A stretch of 64,000 nucleotides of DNA from positions 186,001 through 250,000 of the forward strand of contig NZ_CABVLM010000002.1 of assembly GCF_902498845.1 (NCBI RefSeq), read 5' to 3'. This document shows, piece by piece, positions 17,721-26,081 of the stretch. The position numbers and the translations under genes were made by a program. Each line of letters opens with the position of its first letter. Positions within the stretch are counted from its first letter, which is position 1. The notes beneath the pieces are model-generated. The model was not told the origin of the DNA. It did no database searches and was given only the letters and a program-made list of their open reading frames with translations. This DNA is from Pseudoalteromonas rhizosphaerae (lineage in GTDB: Bacteria > Pseudomonadota > Gammaproteobacteria > Enterobacterales > Alteromonadaceae).

Positions 17721-18616
17721 TGAAATGTGAAGCTCCACCACTTGTTGTGTTTGATGCGCTAGTGAACCAAGATAATACGTACTTTTTTAAAGGAACGCCC
17801 TTTACCGGCGTTGCTATTTTCGCTGAAAGCGGGATTGTTGTTAGTAAAATGCAATTTCTTAATGGTCAAAAATTGGGTGATTACGATTTACCTTTTATAG
17901 ACATTAAAGGGCTTGAGCTTTTAGATGCGGCCATTGATCAAGAATGGGATGGAAATTTTCAGCTTATCCATGAAGGCAAACCTTTTAATGGTGTTGTCTA
18001 TGAGACTGCCTATGGATGGGTGTGTGATGTACGTTGCATCGTTAATGGATGGATTGCTGATGCAATAGCACAACACTTTCAAAAGCATGATTGCTACTCT
18101 GAATTATTTTATGGCGCAGGGCCTCTTCAGTATGAATATGAATGGAATGAGCCTTCAGTGTTATCTCATTATGAAGCTAGGTTTCAAGCAGAGGATAAAA
18201 GAAGTTTAAAGTTAGCTTTTAGTAAAGAAAACAGGCTTCGTGGTATATATATCTATAAAAGTATTGACGATATTTTTTGTTTGAATGCTGCAGTTGATAA
18301 TTCACCGCTAAAAATTACTAGCTTTAACGATATAAAAAAATTGCCTTCTGATAATGTTATAGAGCTTAGCTTACAAGACGTAACGGATATAAAATTTACA
18401 GAATTACTGCCGTCGCTGTTAGAATTCCCAGTTAATACGCTTTTTGTCTCAAATATTAGCAGGAATATTTTATATGAGCTTAACAAACATGCTTGGCTGG
18501 AGCTAGAAGAACTAAGCTTTCACCATTTAGTTAATTTAGCACTAGATGAAGTCATTGCTTTTCGAAATGATAATTTTAAGGAGGTAAATATTTCATACGA
18601 AAATAAAACTTATTAA
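17720..18616 (+). CDS. YwqK-like immunity protein with MORN-type repeats
   Basis: A 298-residue cytosolic protein starting in the stop codon of the deaminase toxin tip. Its N-terminal half has two MORN_2/YwqK-type repeats (FKGTPFTGVAIFAESG...FLNGQK and HEGKPFNGVVYETAYG...VNGW). The C-terminal half (residues ~190-298) looks leucine-rich and repeat-like. In Bacillus, YwqK neutralises YwqJ, so pairing with a YwqJ-like deaminase is consistent. Composition is AT-rich compared with the copper operon upstream. It is apparently complete, so immunity may persist although the toxin is truncated. Role is inferred from neighbour and repeats. Confidence 0.7.
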   Translation: MKCEAPPLVVFDALVNQDNTYFFKGTPFTGVAIFAESGIVVSKMQFLNGQKLGDYDLPFIDIKGLELLDAAIDQEWDGNFQLIHEGKPFNGVVYETAYGWVCDVRCIVNGWIADAIAQHFQKHDCYSELFYGAGPLQYEYEWNEPSVLSHYEARFQAEDKRSLKLAFSKENRLRGIYIYKSIDDIFCLNAAVDNSPLKITSFNDIKKLPSDNVIELSLQDVTDIKFTELLPSLLEFPVNTLFVSNISRNILYELNKHAWLELEELSFHHLVNLALDEVIAFRNDNFKEVNISYENKTY

Positions 18617-18630
18617 TGAGTATGTGAGAC

Positions 18631-19287
18631 TTATGGTTTTTCATAAGTCTTTTCTCTATGCTCTTTTAAAGTACTATTAACCAATTGGTCTGCTTGGCGA
18701 GTGGTTTCTGGGAGTCGATATTTAGACGCTAGTTTTAACACCCACTTCACTGCAGTATCTAGTGATACTTTATGGCCAATGGATACATAAACGGGTTTGA
18801 TATTATCTTGCGTACGTAGCACTTTGCCAATAATCTCATCGTCATCTATTAAATCAGACGTTGCGCCACGGTGTTTTGCAAGTTCTTTAAACTCACCTAA
18901 TAACTTGCTCTTGCCACAGCCTATAGTGGGGATATCTAAGGTGACACCTAAGTGACAAGCAAGGCCGAAACGTCTTGGGTGTGCAAGGCCATGACCATCG
19001 CAAACGATCAAATCTGGCACAGTTGTGAGTTTATTAAATGCACTTAAAAGTGGTGGGAGTTCGCGGAAAGAAAATAACCCGGGAATATAAGGGAAGCTAA
19101 TAGGTTCAATGCTGGTTTGTACTTCAAGTACTTCTAATGTATCAGCATTCAGTACTGTAATTGCGCCAACAACTTCAGATGATTGTTCGTTATAGGCAAC
19201 ATCGACACCAGCAATTGTACTTATATCATTAAATTCGTTATGTATTTTTTACAGATTTAGCTAGTTTTTCTTGTTTCGCATTAAATG
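18631..19287 (-). pseudogene. nfi: Endonuclease V (nfi), 5'-disrupted and frameshifted
   Basis: Endonuclease V nicks DNA at deaminated bases, mainly inosine. The minus frame from the stop at 18631 encodes a near-complete enzyme up to about 19248: STIAGVDVAYN (catalytic Asp region), PYIPGLFSFRELPP, PDLIVCDGHGLAHPRRFGLACHLG and GCGKSKLLG. An in-frame TAA then interrupts. The expected N-terminal residues (AKQEKLAKSV) continue in another frame across an A6 run at about 19245-19250, where loss of one A would restore the frame. No start codon remains, because REP-like copy 2 begins at 19286. An ATG at 19020 would omit the first catalytic Asp. It is likely inactive, though a sequencing error in the A-run could explain the frameshift only. 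Confidence 0.75.
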
Positions 19288-19390
19288 TACACAGGGGTCA
19301 GGTTCGTTGCTTCACAACACTACTCATATGCCAGTACCTGAACAACCATGACAGAGTATTATGAAGCAAGTGATCTGACCCCTATTATTT
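19286..19390 (+). repeat. REP-like palindromic element, copy 2
   Basis: The second copy of the ~105-base palindromic element, in the same orientation as copy 1. Its terminal inverted repeat is at 19295-19314 and 19362-19381. It abuts the truncated 5' end of nfi on the left and a RAYT transposase tail on the right. Confidence 0.85.
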
Positions 19391-19393
19391 CTT

Positions 19394-19489
19394 TATGCAT
19401 CCGGTGGGCATACATTGAAAGAGGTTGGCGATTATTTTCAGCTGCATTATTCTCGAATGAGTAAGATAGTGGCAAAAAGAAAGACCTGA
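19394..19489 (+). pseudogene. RAYT (REP-associated transposase) C-terminal remnant
   Basis: Thirty-one codons followed by TGA read as the C-terminal helix-turn-helix of a REP-associated Y1 transposase: SGGHTLKEVGDYFQLHYSR then MSKIVAKRKT. The catalytic HUH/Tyr part is missing. It begins directly after REP-like copy 2, which supports both identifications, and it overlaps the start of the next open frame. It probably marks an internal deletion of a former RAYT-REP unit. Confidence 0.7.
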
Positions 19490-19500
19490 CCATTGCGCTT

Positions 19501-19812
19501 TTGTATGGTAACAAGCTGCCTGATGCAAAGTCGCTGCGAGCAGCATTGCAAGATAAAGGTAAACGCGTTGAGCAAGGCAGTACCTCTTATGTGCAGTCAG
19601 TGGTTGAAAACATGCAGCGTGAGTACCAAAAAGCGATTGATGCAGGCAATAACAGCGCCGAAATAAAAGCGCTAGGTAATACTTTACAAGCATTTGATAA
19701 TTATTCTGATAAAATTGAGTTTCGTAAAGTGCAACAGAAGTTTCAAACTTGCAGCACCTTAAAGCCAACGTTTGACGTGACAAATTACACCATTGGAAAG
19801 ATTCAGTTATGA
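19501..19812 (+). CDS. Probable toxin C-terminal fragment paired with Imm49-like protein
   Basis: The frame is open from 19465 without ATG (TTG 19501 is the first plausible start), encoding about 103 residues: LLYGNKLPDAKSLRAALQDKG..., mostly helical and charged. No family is recognised. Its TGA overlaps the following ATG (ATGA), as in toxin-immunity pairs, and the next gene looks like an Imm49 immunity protein. The upstream boundary overlaps the RAYT remnant. The simplest reading is the 3' tip of a polymorphic toxin gene whose 5' part was lost. Whether it is expressed or toxic is unknown. Confidence 0.45.
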   Translation: MYGNKLPDAKSLRAALQDKGKRVEQGSTSYVQSVVENMQREYQKAIDAGNNSAEIKALGNTLQAFDNYSDKIEFRKVQQKFQTCSTLKPTFDVTNYTIGKIQL

Positions 19813-20666
19813 GCGATTTAAAGTACCACAATGACCACTATAAATTAGTGAACTTGCAAAATGCCTTTCAAATTCATTTAGATACTTATAACAATAGGTG
19901 GCAGCGTTATCTCGAGCTAGAGCCCGCGATTTATGAGGAGCCGCAGGCACGGTTAAACTCTGACGCAATGGATTGTATAAGTCTAAGCTTTCATGCACAA
20001 AATGCAGAGAAAGGGCTTGAGGGCGTGCCTATTATGCGCTTTGGCCTAGATTTATTACATGCGCACTATAATTTAGTGTCGAACCCAGGGCAGCGCCATA
20101 TTTTTACCTTAAAAGAGCACGTGTTTCGCTTAGAGGGTCGTGCTGAGCATCGCTCTATAATGGTTGATAATTGGTTATTGCAATTGAGTTTAGCGCTTTG
20201 CTTAAGAGACGCTGATGCGGTTGAGTTAATCTGCCGGTGCGAAGAAGATTGGCTTGAGTACCCTGATGCCTTTGACTTCGCACTCCTCAAGTTTGTGCGA
20301 AATATATTTATACAAGACGCAGACCAAACAGTGTTATTACGCGAGGTAATGGAAAAATCAGGCCCTGAGCATGTTGATGAGTTTAGAGCGCCTTATGTAA
20401 ACAAACTTTTCTTGCCTTACTTGGATGTGTGGGTGGCGCTTTTATCAAACGATGAAGCGCATTATAAACGGGCAATCCACACAGCCATTGAGTTGCATTA
20501 CAAGTTCTACAATGATCCACCAGAGGGCGCAGTGACCTGGAAAGGCGATGTAGCGCTACTGATAAGCGCAGTGGCTAGCCTTGCTTATGATAAGCATGGC
20601 TGGCAGGTACACGACACCCCCTACCTTCCAAAGTGGCTTATTTATAAAGAGTTTGAAGAGGGGTAA
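19809..20666 (+). CDS. Imm49-like immunity protein
   Basis: A 285-residue cytosolic, largely alpha-helical protein with no signal or membrane segment. The C-terminal part (AHYKRAIHTAIELHYKFYNDPPEGAVTWKGDVALLISAVASLAYDKHGWQV) resembles the Imm49 immunity family found next to polymorphic toxins. It is coupled to the upstream toxin-like fragment by an ATGA overlap. The family call is from memory of the motif style and should be checked. It appears intact. Confidence 0.6.
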   Translation: MSDLKYHNDHYKLVNLQNAFQIHLDTYNNRWQRYLELEPAIYEEPQARLNSDAMDCISLSFHAQNAEKGLEGVPIMRFGLDLLHAHYNLVSNPGQRHIFTLKEHVFRLEGRAEHRSIMVDNWLLQLSLALCLRDADAVELICRCEEDWLEYPDAFDFALLKFVRNIFIQDADQTVLLREVMEKSGPEHVDEFRAPYVNKLFLPYLDVWVALLSNDEAHYKRAIHTAIELHYKFYNDPPEGAVTWKGDVALLISAVASLAYDKHGWQVHDTPYLPKWLIYKEFEEG

Positions 20667-21020
20667 ACCAGCCTCACTTCAACATCAGTATAAATAGCAA
20701 GAATAGCTCAGCTCTTTGTTATTGCCTTTTTATATTTAGCAGCGCGTATTTTATCTACGGCTAGGATATGAAAAGTCTGTAATGAACATATATTGATTTA
20801 TCTGAATAATGCCTGTTATTGACTCGGTATTTCACTTAGCCATAGTTTAAATAAAATAGGAGCCACCGCTTTTTACCGCCACTCTATAAAAATTACCCTA
20901 TGACTTGTAACTTATACGAGTTTGGGTGATTTACTTTCAATATCTCTCTGTTTTAATTTAACTTTTTATTGGCACGTTTTACGCAAGAGTATGGTTACTA
21001 GGGTTAATTAAGGAACGCAC
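20667..21020. other. Gene-free stretch downstream of the Imm49-like gene
   Basis: About 354 bases of AT-rich DNA with no convincing ORF, repeat or strong terminator. It presumably holds the promoter of the gene at 21021. A weak AAGGA ribosome-binding sequence is visible at its right end. Confidence 0.5.
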
Positions 21021-21476
21021 ATGCAAGTTAAAACAATACAAGAAGTGTACGACTGGACTGTACTATTTCATACCCAAATGGCGGCAAATTTTTTTAGTCT
21101 CAGAGACGATTTAGCAGAGCATAACCAAATGCTGGCAGACTATTTTGTTAAGTACGAAAAAAAGTTGGCTGAGGATTTAGTTGGCTTTAAAGCTATCACG
21201 GAGATCAATACCTTAGATACTTATTGTTACGAGTACTTTGCTGAAAACTCTGAACTGATTAATTTTACAGATTTAAACCGTGATACGCGTGTTGATGAGC
21301 AAGCCATGCAAGGTTATATATCAGATCAGCATCAAAAGGTGATCAATCTTTATCAATACTTACTTAGTCGTGCAGAAACGCCAACAGGTAAAGAGAAACT
21401 ATCTCAATTGCTGGAGCTTGAACATCAAGGATTAAAGCAAATGATGCAAAGTGCTAATCGCCATATGGATATGTAA
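21021..21476 (+). CDS. Hypothetical helical-bundle protein
   Basis: A 151-residue cytosolic protein predicted to be nearly all alpha-helical (VYDWTVLFHTQMAANFFSLRDDLAEHN..., KVINLYQYLLSRAETPTGKEKLSQLLELEHQGLKQM). The spacing of Glu and His residues (FH, EH, LEHQG, NRHMDM) recalls ferritin-like or rubrerythrin-type four-helix bundles, but the paired ExxH motifs are not clearly complete, so metal binding is not claimed. The AAGGA ribosome-binding site suits the ATG. It converges on ppx across a perfect palindrome. Confidence 0.6.
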   Translation: MQVKTIQEVYDWTVLFHTQMAANFFSLRDDLAEHNQMLADYFVKYEKKLAEDLVGFKAITEINTLDTYCYEYFAENSELINFTDLNRDTRVDEQAMQGYISDQHQKVINLYQYLLSRAETPTGKEKLSQLLELEHQGLKQMMQSANRHMDM

Positions 21477-21486
21477 TAGAAGATCT

Positions 21487-21514
21487 AATTTGGATAGCGC
21501 ATGCTATCCAAATT
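21487..21514. terminator. Perfect palindrome between convergent genes
   Basis: The 12-bp arms AATTTGGATAGC / GCTATCCAAATT with a 4-base loop lie between the stop at 21476 and the minus-strand ppx stop at 21531. It probably acts as a bidirectional terminator, although the T-tract is part of the stem rather than after it. Confidence 0.65.
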
Positions 21515-21530
21515 CAGCCATGTCTGTAAA

Positions 21531-23018
21531 TCACACAAAGTCGATTAAAAAGCCTACTTTCTTCAAATATTTTTGCTCTTGTTGTAAATCAGCATGAAGC
21601 AAGGTTTGTTCATTGAGCCAATCAGCTGGGAACTGCAATAGCATACTATTGCCTTTTACTGACACTGCTAACTCTTGATGTTGATCGTTAAGGCGTTTTT
21701 GATTTAATAATATAGCTAGTCTGAGTAATACAATTAATTGTAATATTTGAAAGTGGGGCACCGAGAGTAAAGTTGGAAATTCTTCTAAACGAATTTTTTT
21801 ACGGTAAAACCGTATCATACAGCTTAATAATGTTTGCTGTTGTTGAGTAAATCCTGGCAGCTGACTATTTTCAACAACATAAGCACTATGTTTGTGTAAG
21901 CCTGATGAGTTAATACCTAAACCCACTTCGTGTAATTGCGCTGCCCACACTAATAATTGATGATTATCTAATGAGTCGAGCTGCCATTCTTTTTGTACTT
22001 GTAGGAATAACCAATCGGCAGTATTTGCAACACGTTGTGCATGTACTTTATCTATTGTGTTTCTTTCGCTTAAATTAGCTATGGTATTGGTGCGTATATC
22101 TTTAAGCGCTAACTTTTGCTGCATTTCATGCAGTAAACCTTCACGTAGTGAAAAGTCGCTGTAATCCATTTCGGTAATATTAAACAGCTGAAAAATCGCG
22201 AGTAAAATAGCTAAGCCACCGCAAATACTTACTTGACGCTCCGGGCTTAAACCTTCAATAAGTAAGTTATCGATAGTTTTAGCGGCTATAAACTGAGTTT
22301 TAAGTTCGAGCAATCGCTCCTGTGTGATATTTTTTTGTTCAGGGTCATTAGCGTTGATCATGGCTAATATTGATTTGATGGTGCCTGACGTCCCCACTAC
22401 CGATTGCCAGCCTGCGCTGACGTAATTGGCAAAAATAACCTCAAGTTCTTGCTCTGCTTTTATTTGTGCTTTGCTAAAGCGTTTATCATTAATAATACCA
22501 TCGGCAAAAAATTGCTTGGTATAGCTTACGCAGCCCATATTACGGCTAGAGAGCAGCTTATGTTTAAAATGCTTGCCAATAATTAGCTCGGTACTACCGC
22601 CGCCAATATCAATAACTAAACGGTTTTCATCGTGATGAACATAATGAGCAACACCTTGATAGATTAAGCGCGCTTCTTCTTGACCTGAGATCACATCAAT
22701 ATGATAAGGAAAAACTCTATTTGCCTGAGTTAAAAATGAATTAATATTTTTAGCTCGTCGTAATGTATAAGTTGCAGCAATTTTTACATTACTCGCAGGG
22801 AAGTCTTGTAGCGTAGTAGCAAACTGCTTTAATATCGTTAATGCTCTATCGATAGCCATTTGACTTAATTGGTTTTTTTCATCTAAGCCATCGGCTAAGT
22901 AAACGCGTTGCTTTTCTTTGTGGAGAATTTGCAAAGAGCCATCCACTTCTCTTGCGACCACTAAATGAAAGCTGTTTGACCCTAAGTCAACCGCAGCTAT
23001 TGAGGGGTAATCATTCAT
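21531..23018 (-). CDS. ppx: Exopolyphosphatase / guanosine pentaphosphatase
   Basis: A 495-residue Ppx/GppA family enzyme that removes terminal phosphates from polyphosphate (and, in the GppA branch, from pppGpp). The ASKHA-fold N-terminus has AAVDLGSNSFHLVVA and the phosphate-loop motif IDIGGGSTELIIG. The C-terminal HD-like helical domain includes WAAQLHEVGLGINSSGLHKHSAYV. Its ATG overlaps ppk by 8 bases, so synthesis and degradation of polyphosphate are encoded in one transcript. The operon position favours Ppx over GppA. Confidence 0.9.
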   Translation of the reverse strand: MNDYPSIAAVDLGSNSFHLVVAREVDGSLQILHKEKQRVYLADGLDEKNQLSQMAIDRALTILKQFATTLQDFPASNVKIAATYTLRRAKNINSFLTQANRVFPYHIDVISGQEEARLIYQGVAHYVHHDENRLVIDIGGGSTELIIGKHFKHKLLSSRNMGCVSYTKQFFADGIINDKRFSKAQIKAEQELEVIFANYVSAGWQSVVGTSGTIKSILAMINANDPEQKNITQERLLELKTQFIAAKTIDNLLIEGLSPERQVSICGGLAILLAIFQLFNITEMDYSDFSLREGLLHEMQQKLALKDIRTNTIANLSERNTIDKVHAQRVANTADWLFLQVQKEWQLDSLDNHQLLVWAAQLHEVGLGINSSGLHKHSAYVVENSQLPGFTQQQQTLLSCMIRFYRKKIRLEEFPTLLSVPHFQILQLIVLLRLAILLNQKRLNDQHQELAVSVKGNSMLLQFPADWLNEQTLLHADLQQEQKYLKKVGFLIDFV

Positions 23019-25098
23019 TATTGTAATTGCCTTCCCATTTTTTTAAGTGATCATAAATAGCTATTTGCGAACGTATTTTTTTACGATTACCGCGTCTAAC
23101 ATAATGATTTTTCTGTTCGCTATCAATGATTCTCGCTTTGGTACGATCTTTAAATTGCAGTTCAAGTACGTCAACAATGAGTTGTTTTAGTTTTTCATCA
23201 TAAATAGGCACGCCAACTTCAACTCGATGATCAAGATTACGTGTCATCCAATCTGCAGATGAAATATAGACTTTTTCATCCCCATTATTACCAAAGATCA
23301 TAACTCGTGGGTGCTCTAAAAAGCGATCGACGATACTAATTACCCGAATGTTGTCGCTAAAATTATTGAGTCCTGGCACTAAGGAACACATACCACGGAC
23401 AATAATGCGAATTTTAACACCGCTACGAGCGGCCAAGTACAAGCAATCAACCAGTTCTTTATCTACTAAGTTATTTATTTTTAATGTTATTTTACCAGCG
23501 TGGCCATTTTCAACATGGGTTATTTCTTGGTGAATTAAACCAAGCAACAGCTGTCGAGCGTTCACTGGCGAAATCATCAAATGTTCGAACATAAACGGTT
23601 TATAACTGCTTTCAATAAACTTAAATACGCTATCACTTTCGTCACAAATACCTTGATGTTTAGTAAATAAACTAAAGTCTGTATAAATTTTGGCGGTTTT
23701 TTCGTGAAAATTACCAGTGCCAATGTGCGCGTACTTTACTATTTGACCTTTTTCACGACGATGAATAATACATAACTTACTGTGTACTTTAAGAGCTGGT
23801 ATACCAAAAATAACTTTAATACCTGCGCCACTGAGTACTTTTGCCCACTCAATATTATTTTGTTCATCAAAGCGTGCTTTTAGCTCCACCATAACGGTGA
23901 CTTTTTTGCCATTTTTTGCCGCGTTGATCAGTGATGAAATTAATCGAGATTTACTCGCAACACGATAAATGTTTACTTTAATTTGTGTTACTCGAGGGTC
24001 AAATGCTGCTTGGCGAACATATTCCAGTAGATGATTAAATGTATGATATGGATAATAAAGTAGAATATCTTGCTGACTAATTGCAGCAAACACACTGGCA
24101 TGATTATTAAATGCTGTGCTTTGCAAAGCCGGTAATGATTTGTTTTCTAAATATTGCCGACCAACATTGGGAAAACCAATAAAGTCTCTAAAGTTACGAT
24201 AGCGACCACCGGGGATCAACGCATCGTGATGAGTAACACCTAAGCGTTTTTTCATTACTTTAAGCATTGGCTCGGGCATCGCTTGGTCGTATACTAAGCG
24301 CACTGGCTCGGCATAAATACGCTGTTTTAGGCCCTTAGACATCTTATCTAAAATGCCTTCTTCTAGTTCGTCATCTAGGTTATATTCTGCATCACGGGTC
24401 AGCTTGATTGCGTAGCCTTGGATCTCAGTGAAACTAAAAAAACTGCTAAATACGTCACTTAAAAAAAACAAAATAATGTCATCTAACATCACAATAGTTT
24501 TATGACGACGGGTTTTTTCGGGTGGTAAAATTACAAAGCGTGGTACGCGATCGGTAGGGACTTCTAACATCGCATAATGACTTTTGTCGTTAAACATTTC
24601 GACAAACAAGTACGTCATTGTATCGTTAATATGATCTGAGAAGTCTTTATTTTCATCTAGCATTATAGGCGATATATGCTGTAATACATTGTCGTGAAAA
24701 AATATTTTTAGCCAGTTAATATGAAATTCACTAAGCTGCTCGGGACGATCAACATGAATGTTGTGGGTATTTAAATCATCGAGAATTTGCTGATGAATAA
24801 CGTTAAATTTTTTACCAAGCTGCAAAACCTTTTGCTGAATTTGGGTCAGTAAAATTTCATCTTCATCAAAATTAGTATCTGGTAGTTTATTTAATAGAAT
24901 ACGTCGTTTTACATCGGCAACCCGAACTCTGAAAAATTCATCTAAATTGTTTGAGAAGATCCCCAAAAAACGAATACGTTCAATAATCGGGTTATTTTTA
25001 TCTTTAGCTTCTTGTAAAACACGATCATTAAAAGACAGCCAACTTAACTCTGGGGCAAAATAATTAATCGTTTGAGACACATCAGCGCAGGCGTTCAT
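23011..25098 (-). CDS. ppk1: Polyphosphate kinase 1
   Basis: A 695-residue Ppk1 that reversibly polymerises the gamma-phosphate of ATP into polyphosphate at the membrane. The N-terminal domain starts YFAPELSWLSFNDRVLQEA. The catalytic C-terminal PLD-like domains contain the autophosphorylated His region (KVHSKLCIIHR) and a second conserved His segment (YAHIGTGNFHEKTAKIYTDFSLFT). SSADWMTRNLDHRVEVGVPI closes the fold. Length is normal. It is the first gene of ppk1-ppx, preceded by a Pho-box-like sequence about 50 bases before its ATG, which implies induction by phosphate starvation. Confidence 0.95.
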   Translation of the reverse strand: MNACADVSQTINYFAPELSWLSFNDRVLQEAKDKNNPIIERIRFLGIFSNNLDEFFRVRVADVKRRILLNKLPDTNFDEDEILLTQIQQKVLQLGKKFNVIHQQILDDLNTHNIHVDRPEQLSEFHINWLKIFFHDNVLQHISPIMLDENKDFSDHINDTMTYLFVEMFNDKSHYAMLEVPTDRVPRFVILPPEKTRRHKTIVMLDDIILFFLSDVFSSFFSFTEIQGYAIKLTRDAEYNLDDELEEGILDKMSKGLKQRIYAEPVRLVYDQAMPEPMLKVMKKRLGVTHHDALIPGGRYRNFRDFIGFPNVGRQYLENKSLPALQSTAFNNHASVFAAISQQDILLYYPYHTFNHLLEYVRQAAFDPRVTQIKVNIYRVASKSRLISSLINAAKNGKKVTVMVELKARFDEQNNIEWAKVLSGAGIKVIFGIPALKVHSKLCIIHRREKGQIVKYAHIGTGNFHEKTAKIYTDFSLFTKHQGICDESDSVFKFIESSYKPFMFEHLMISPVNARQLLLGLIHQEITHVENGHAGKITLKINNLVDKELVDCLYLAARSGVKIRIIVRGMCSLVPGLNNFSDNIRVISIVDRFLEHPRVMIFGNNGDEKVYISSADWMTRNLDHRVEVGVPIYDEKLKQLIVDVLELQFKDRTKARIIDSEQKNHYVRRGNRKKIRSQIAIYDHLKKWEGNYNNE

Positions 25099-25143
25099 AT
25101 TCTATTCCTTGGACAGCAACTGAACAAAATATAGAACACTTAG

Positions 25144-25161
25144 ATGACATAAAAATGACAA
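25144..25161 (-). promoter_or_regulatory. Pho-box-like PhoB site upstream of ppk1
   Basis: On the minus strand this reads TTGTCAT-TTTT-ATGTCAT: two 7-bp direct repeats 11 bases apart with an AT spacer. It matches the PhoB consensus CTGTCAT-N4-CTGTCAY at all but the first base of each half. It lies 46-63 bases before the ppk1 ATG. Confidence 0.75.
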
Positions 25162-25218
25162 ACATGTCACTTTTATTACATGTTTGTCTTGCTATAGAAG
25201 ATGGCTGTGAGGTGTGAC

Positions 25219-25725
25219 TTAAGCGTCTTCAATATCAACAATTAAGTCGGATGTAATTGCTTCTAGTGCAGCAACAACTTCGTCTTTATTCATGCCCGTT
25301 GGCAAAGCAACTGTTGCTACGGCGCTGAAAATTGGTACCCCCCAGTTTGGTGCGCTTTGCTGCTTAGAGTTTAAGTGAGTGATATTAGCCCCTTTGTGAC
25401 GCAATACTCCTGCAAGTTCTTGAATAATACCTGGTCGGTCATTACCAGTTATCACAAAATTAAGCTGTTCAGCAGGTGTGTCTGGTAGTTCATGCGCGCC
25501 TGTTTCAATCCGTACTTCTAATTGTGGTAAGCCATGTAATGCATCTTGTAATTCTTGCAGATGCTCTGCTGGCACAGCTACTTCAATGATGCCAGCAAAG
25601 TGACCGGCTAAATGGCTTAAGTTACTGGTTAACCAGTTACCATTATGATTTAAAATTGCAGATGAGATGTCTTCTACAAGTCCCGGACGATCTTGTCCCA
25701 AAATAGTTATAACCAATTGCTTCAT
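25219..25725 (-). CDS. GcvR-like double ACT-domain regulator
   Basis: A 168-residue cytosolic protein made of two ACT domains (about residues 1-78 and 88-165). Each opens with the ACT signature: VITILGQDRPGLVEDISSAI and FVITGNDRPGIIQELAGVL. Relatives include GcvR, which restrains GcvA in glycine-cleavage control, and uncharacterised ACT proteins. No glycine-cleavage gene is nearby, so the regulatory target is unknown. It is transcribed divergently from pstC and sits upstream of ppk1 on the same strand, with its own gap of about 120 bases. Confidence 0.7.
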   Translation of the reverse strand: MKQLVITILGQDRPGLVEDISSAILNHNGNWLTSNLSHLAGHFAGIIEVAVPAEHLQELQDALHGLPQLEVRIETGAHELPDTPAEQLNFVITGNDRPGIIQELAGVLRHKGANITHLNSKQQSAPNWGVPIFSAVATVALPTGMNKDEVVAALEAITSDLIVDIEDA

Positions 25726-26081
25726 ATAGATAATTCCTAAAGAGTGCCGTAATTAAATAATAAATGCCCAGGCATGAAATTATTGAATGATTAAAAAGAA
25801 CCGGATTGAGTATTGACTCAGTCCCCAAATTTGTCCAATTTTTTTGCCAATAGTTCAATTTAAAAACAGTAAAATAGTGTGAGTTTACAGTCTGAATTAT
25901 CTAAACTTTTGTTTATCAATAATAAAGCACTAAGTTGAAAGTTTTTCAAGTTATTGAATATAAACATTGTTTGTTTTGTTATGATGAATACCACAACAAA
26001 GTCTTAGCAATTATGACGTTTGTAACAATACTGTCATCTTGGTGAAATATAATCTACCCAACGTTAAGATTTATAGGTGTT
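25726..26081. other. Divergent intergenic region between the ACT gene and pstC
   Basis: About 356 AT-rich bases with no ORF of interest. It should hold the divergent promoters of the ACT protein gene and the pst operon. The only site I can support is the Pho-box-like sequence at 26020-26037. Confidence 0.5.
26020..26037 (+). promoter_or_regulatory. Candidate Pho box upstream of pstC
   Basis: TTGTAAC-AATA-CTGTCAT fits the PhoB layout of two 7-bp repeats with a 4-bp AT spacer. The second half is perfect and the first is weaker. It lies 45 bases before the pstC ATG, a normal position for a PhoB-dependent promoter. Confidence 0.55.

Noticed and set aside
18631..19020. Complete short endonuclease V from the ATG at 19020
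   Set aside because: Homologous sequence extends upstream in frame to 19248 and includes the catalytic-Asp strand, so the ATG is internal and the gene is disrupted.
19385..19831. Minus-strand ORF of 148 codons across the RAYT remnant and toxin tip
   Set aside because: Cys/His/Tyr-rich composition, no recognisable domain, and it is antisense to frames with coherent family signatures.
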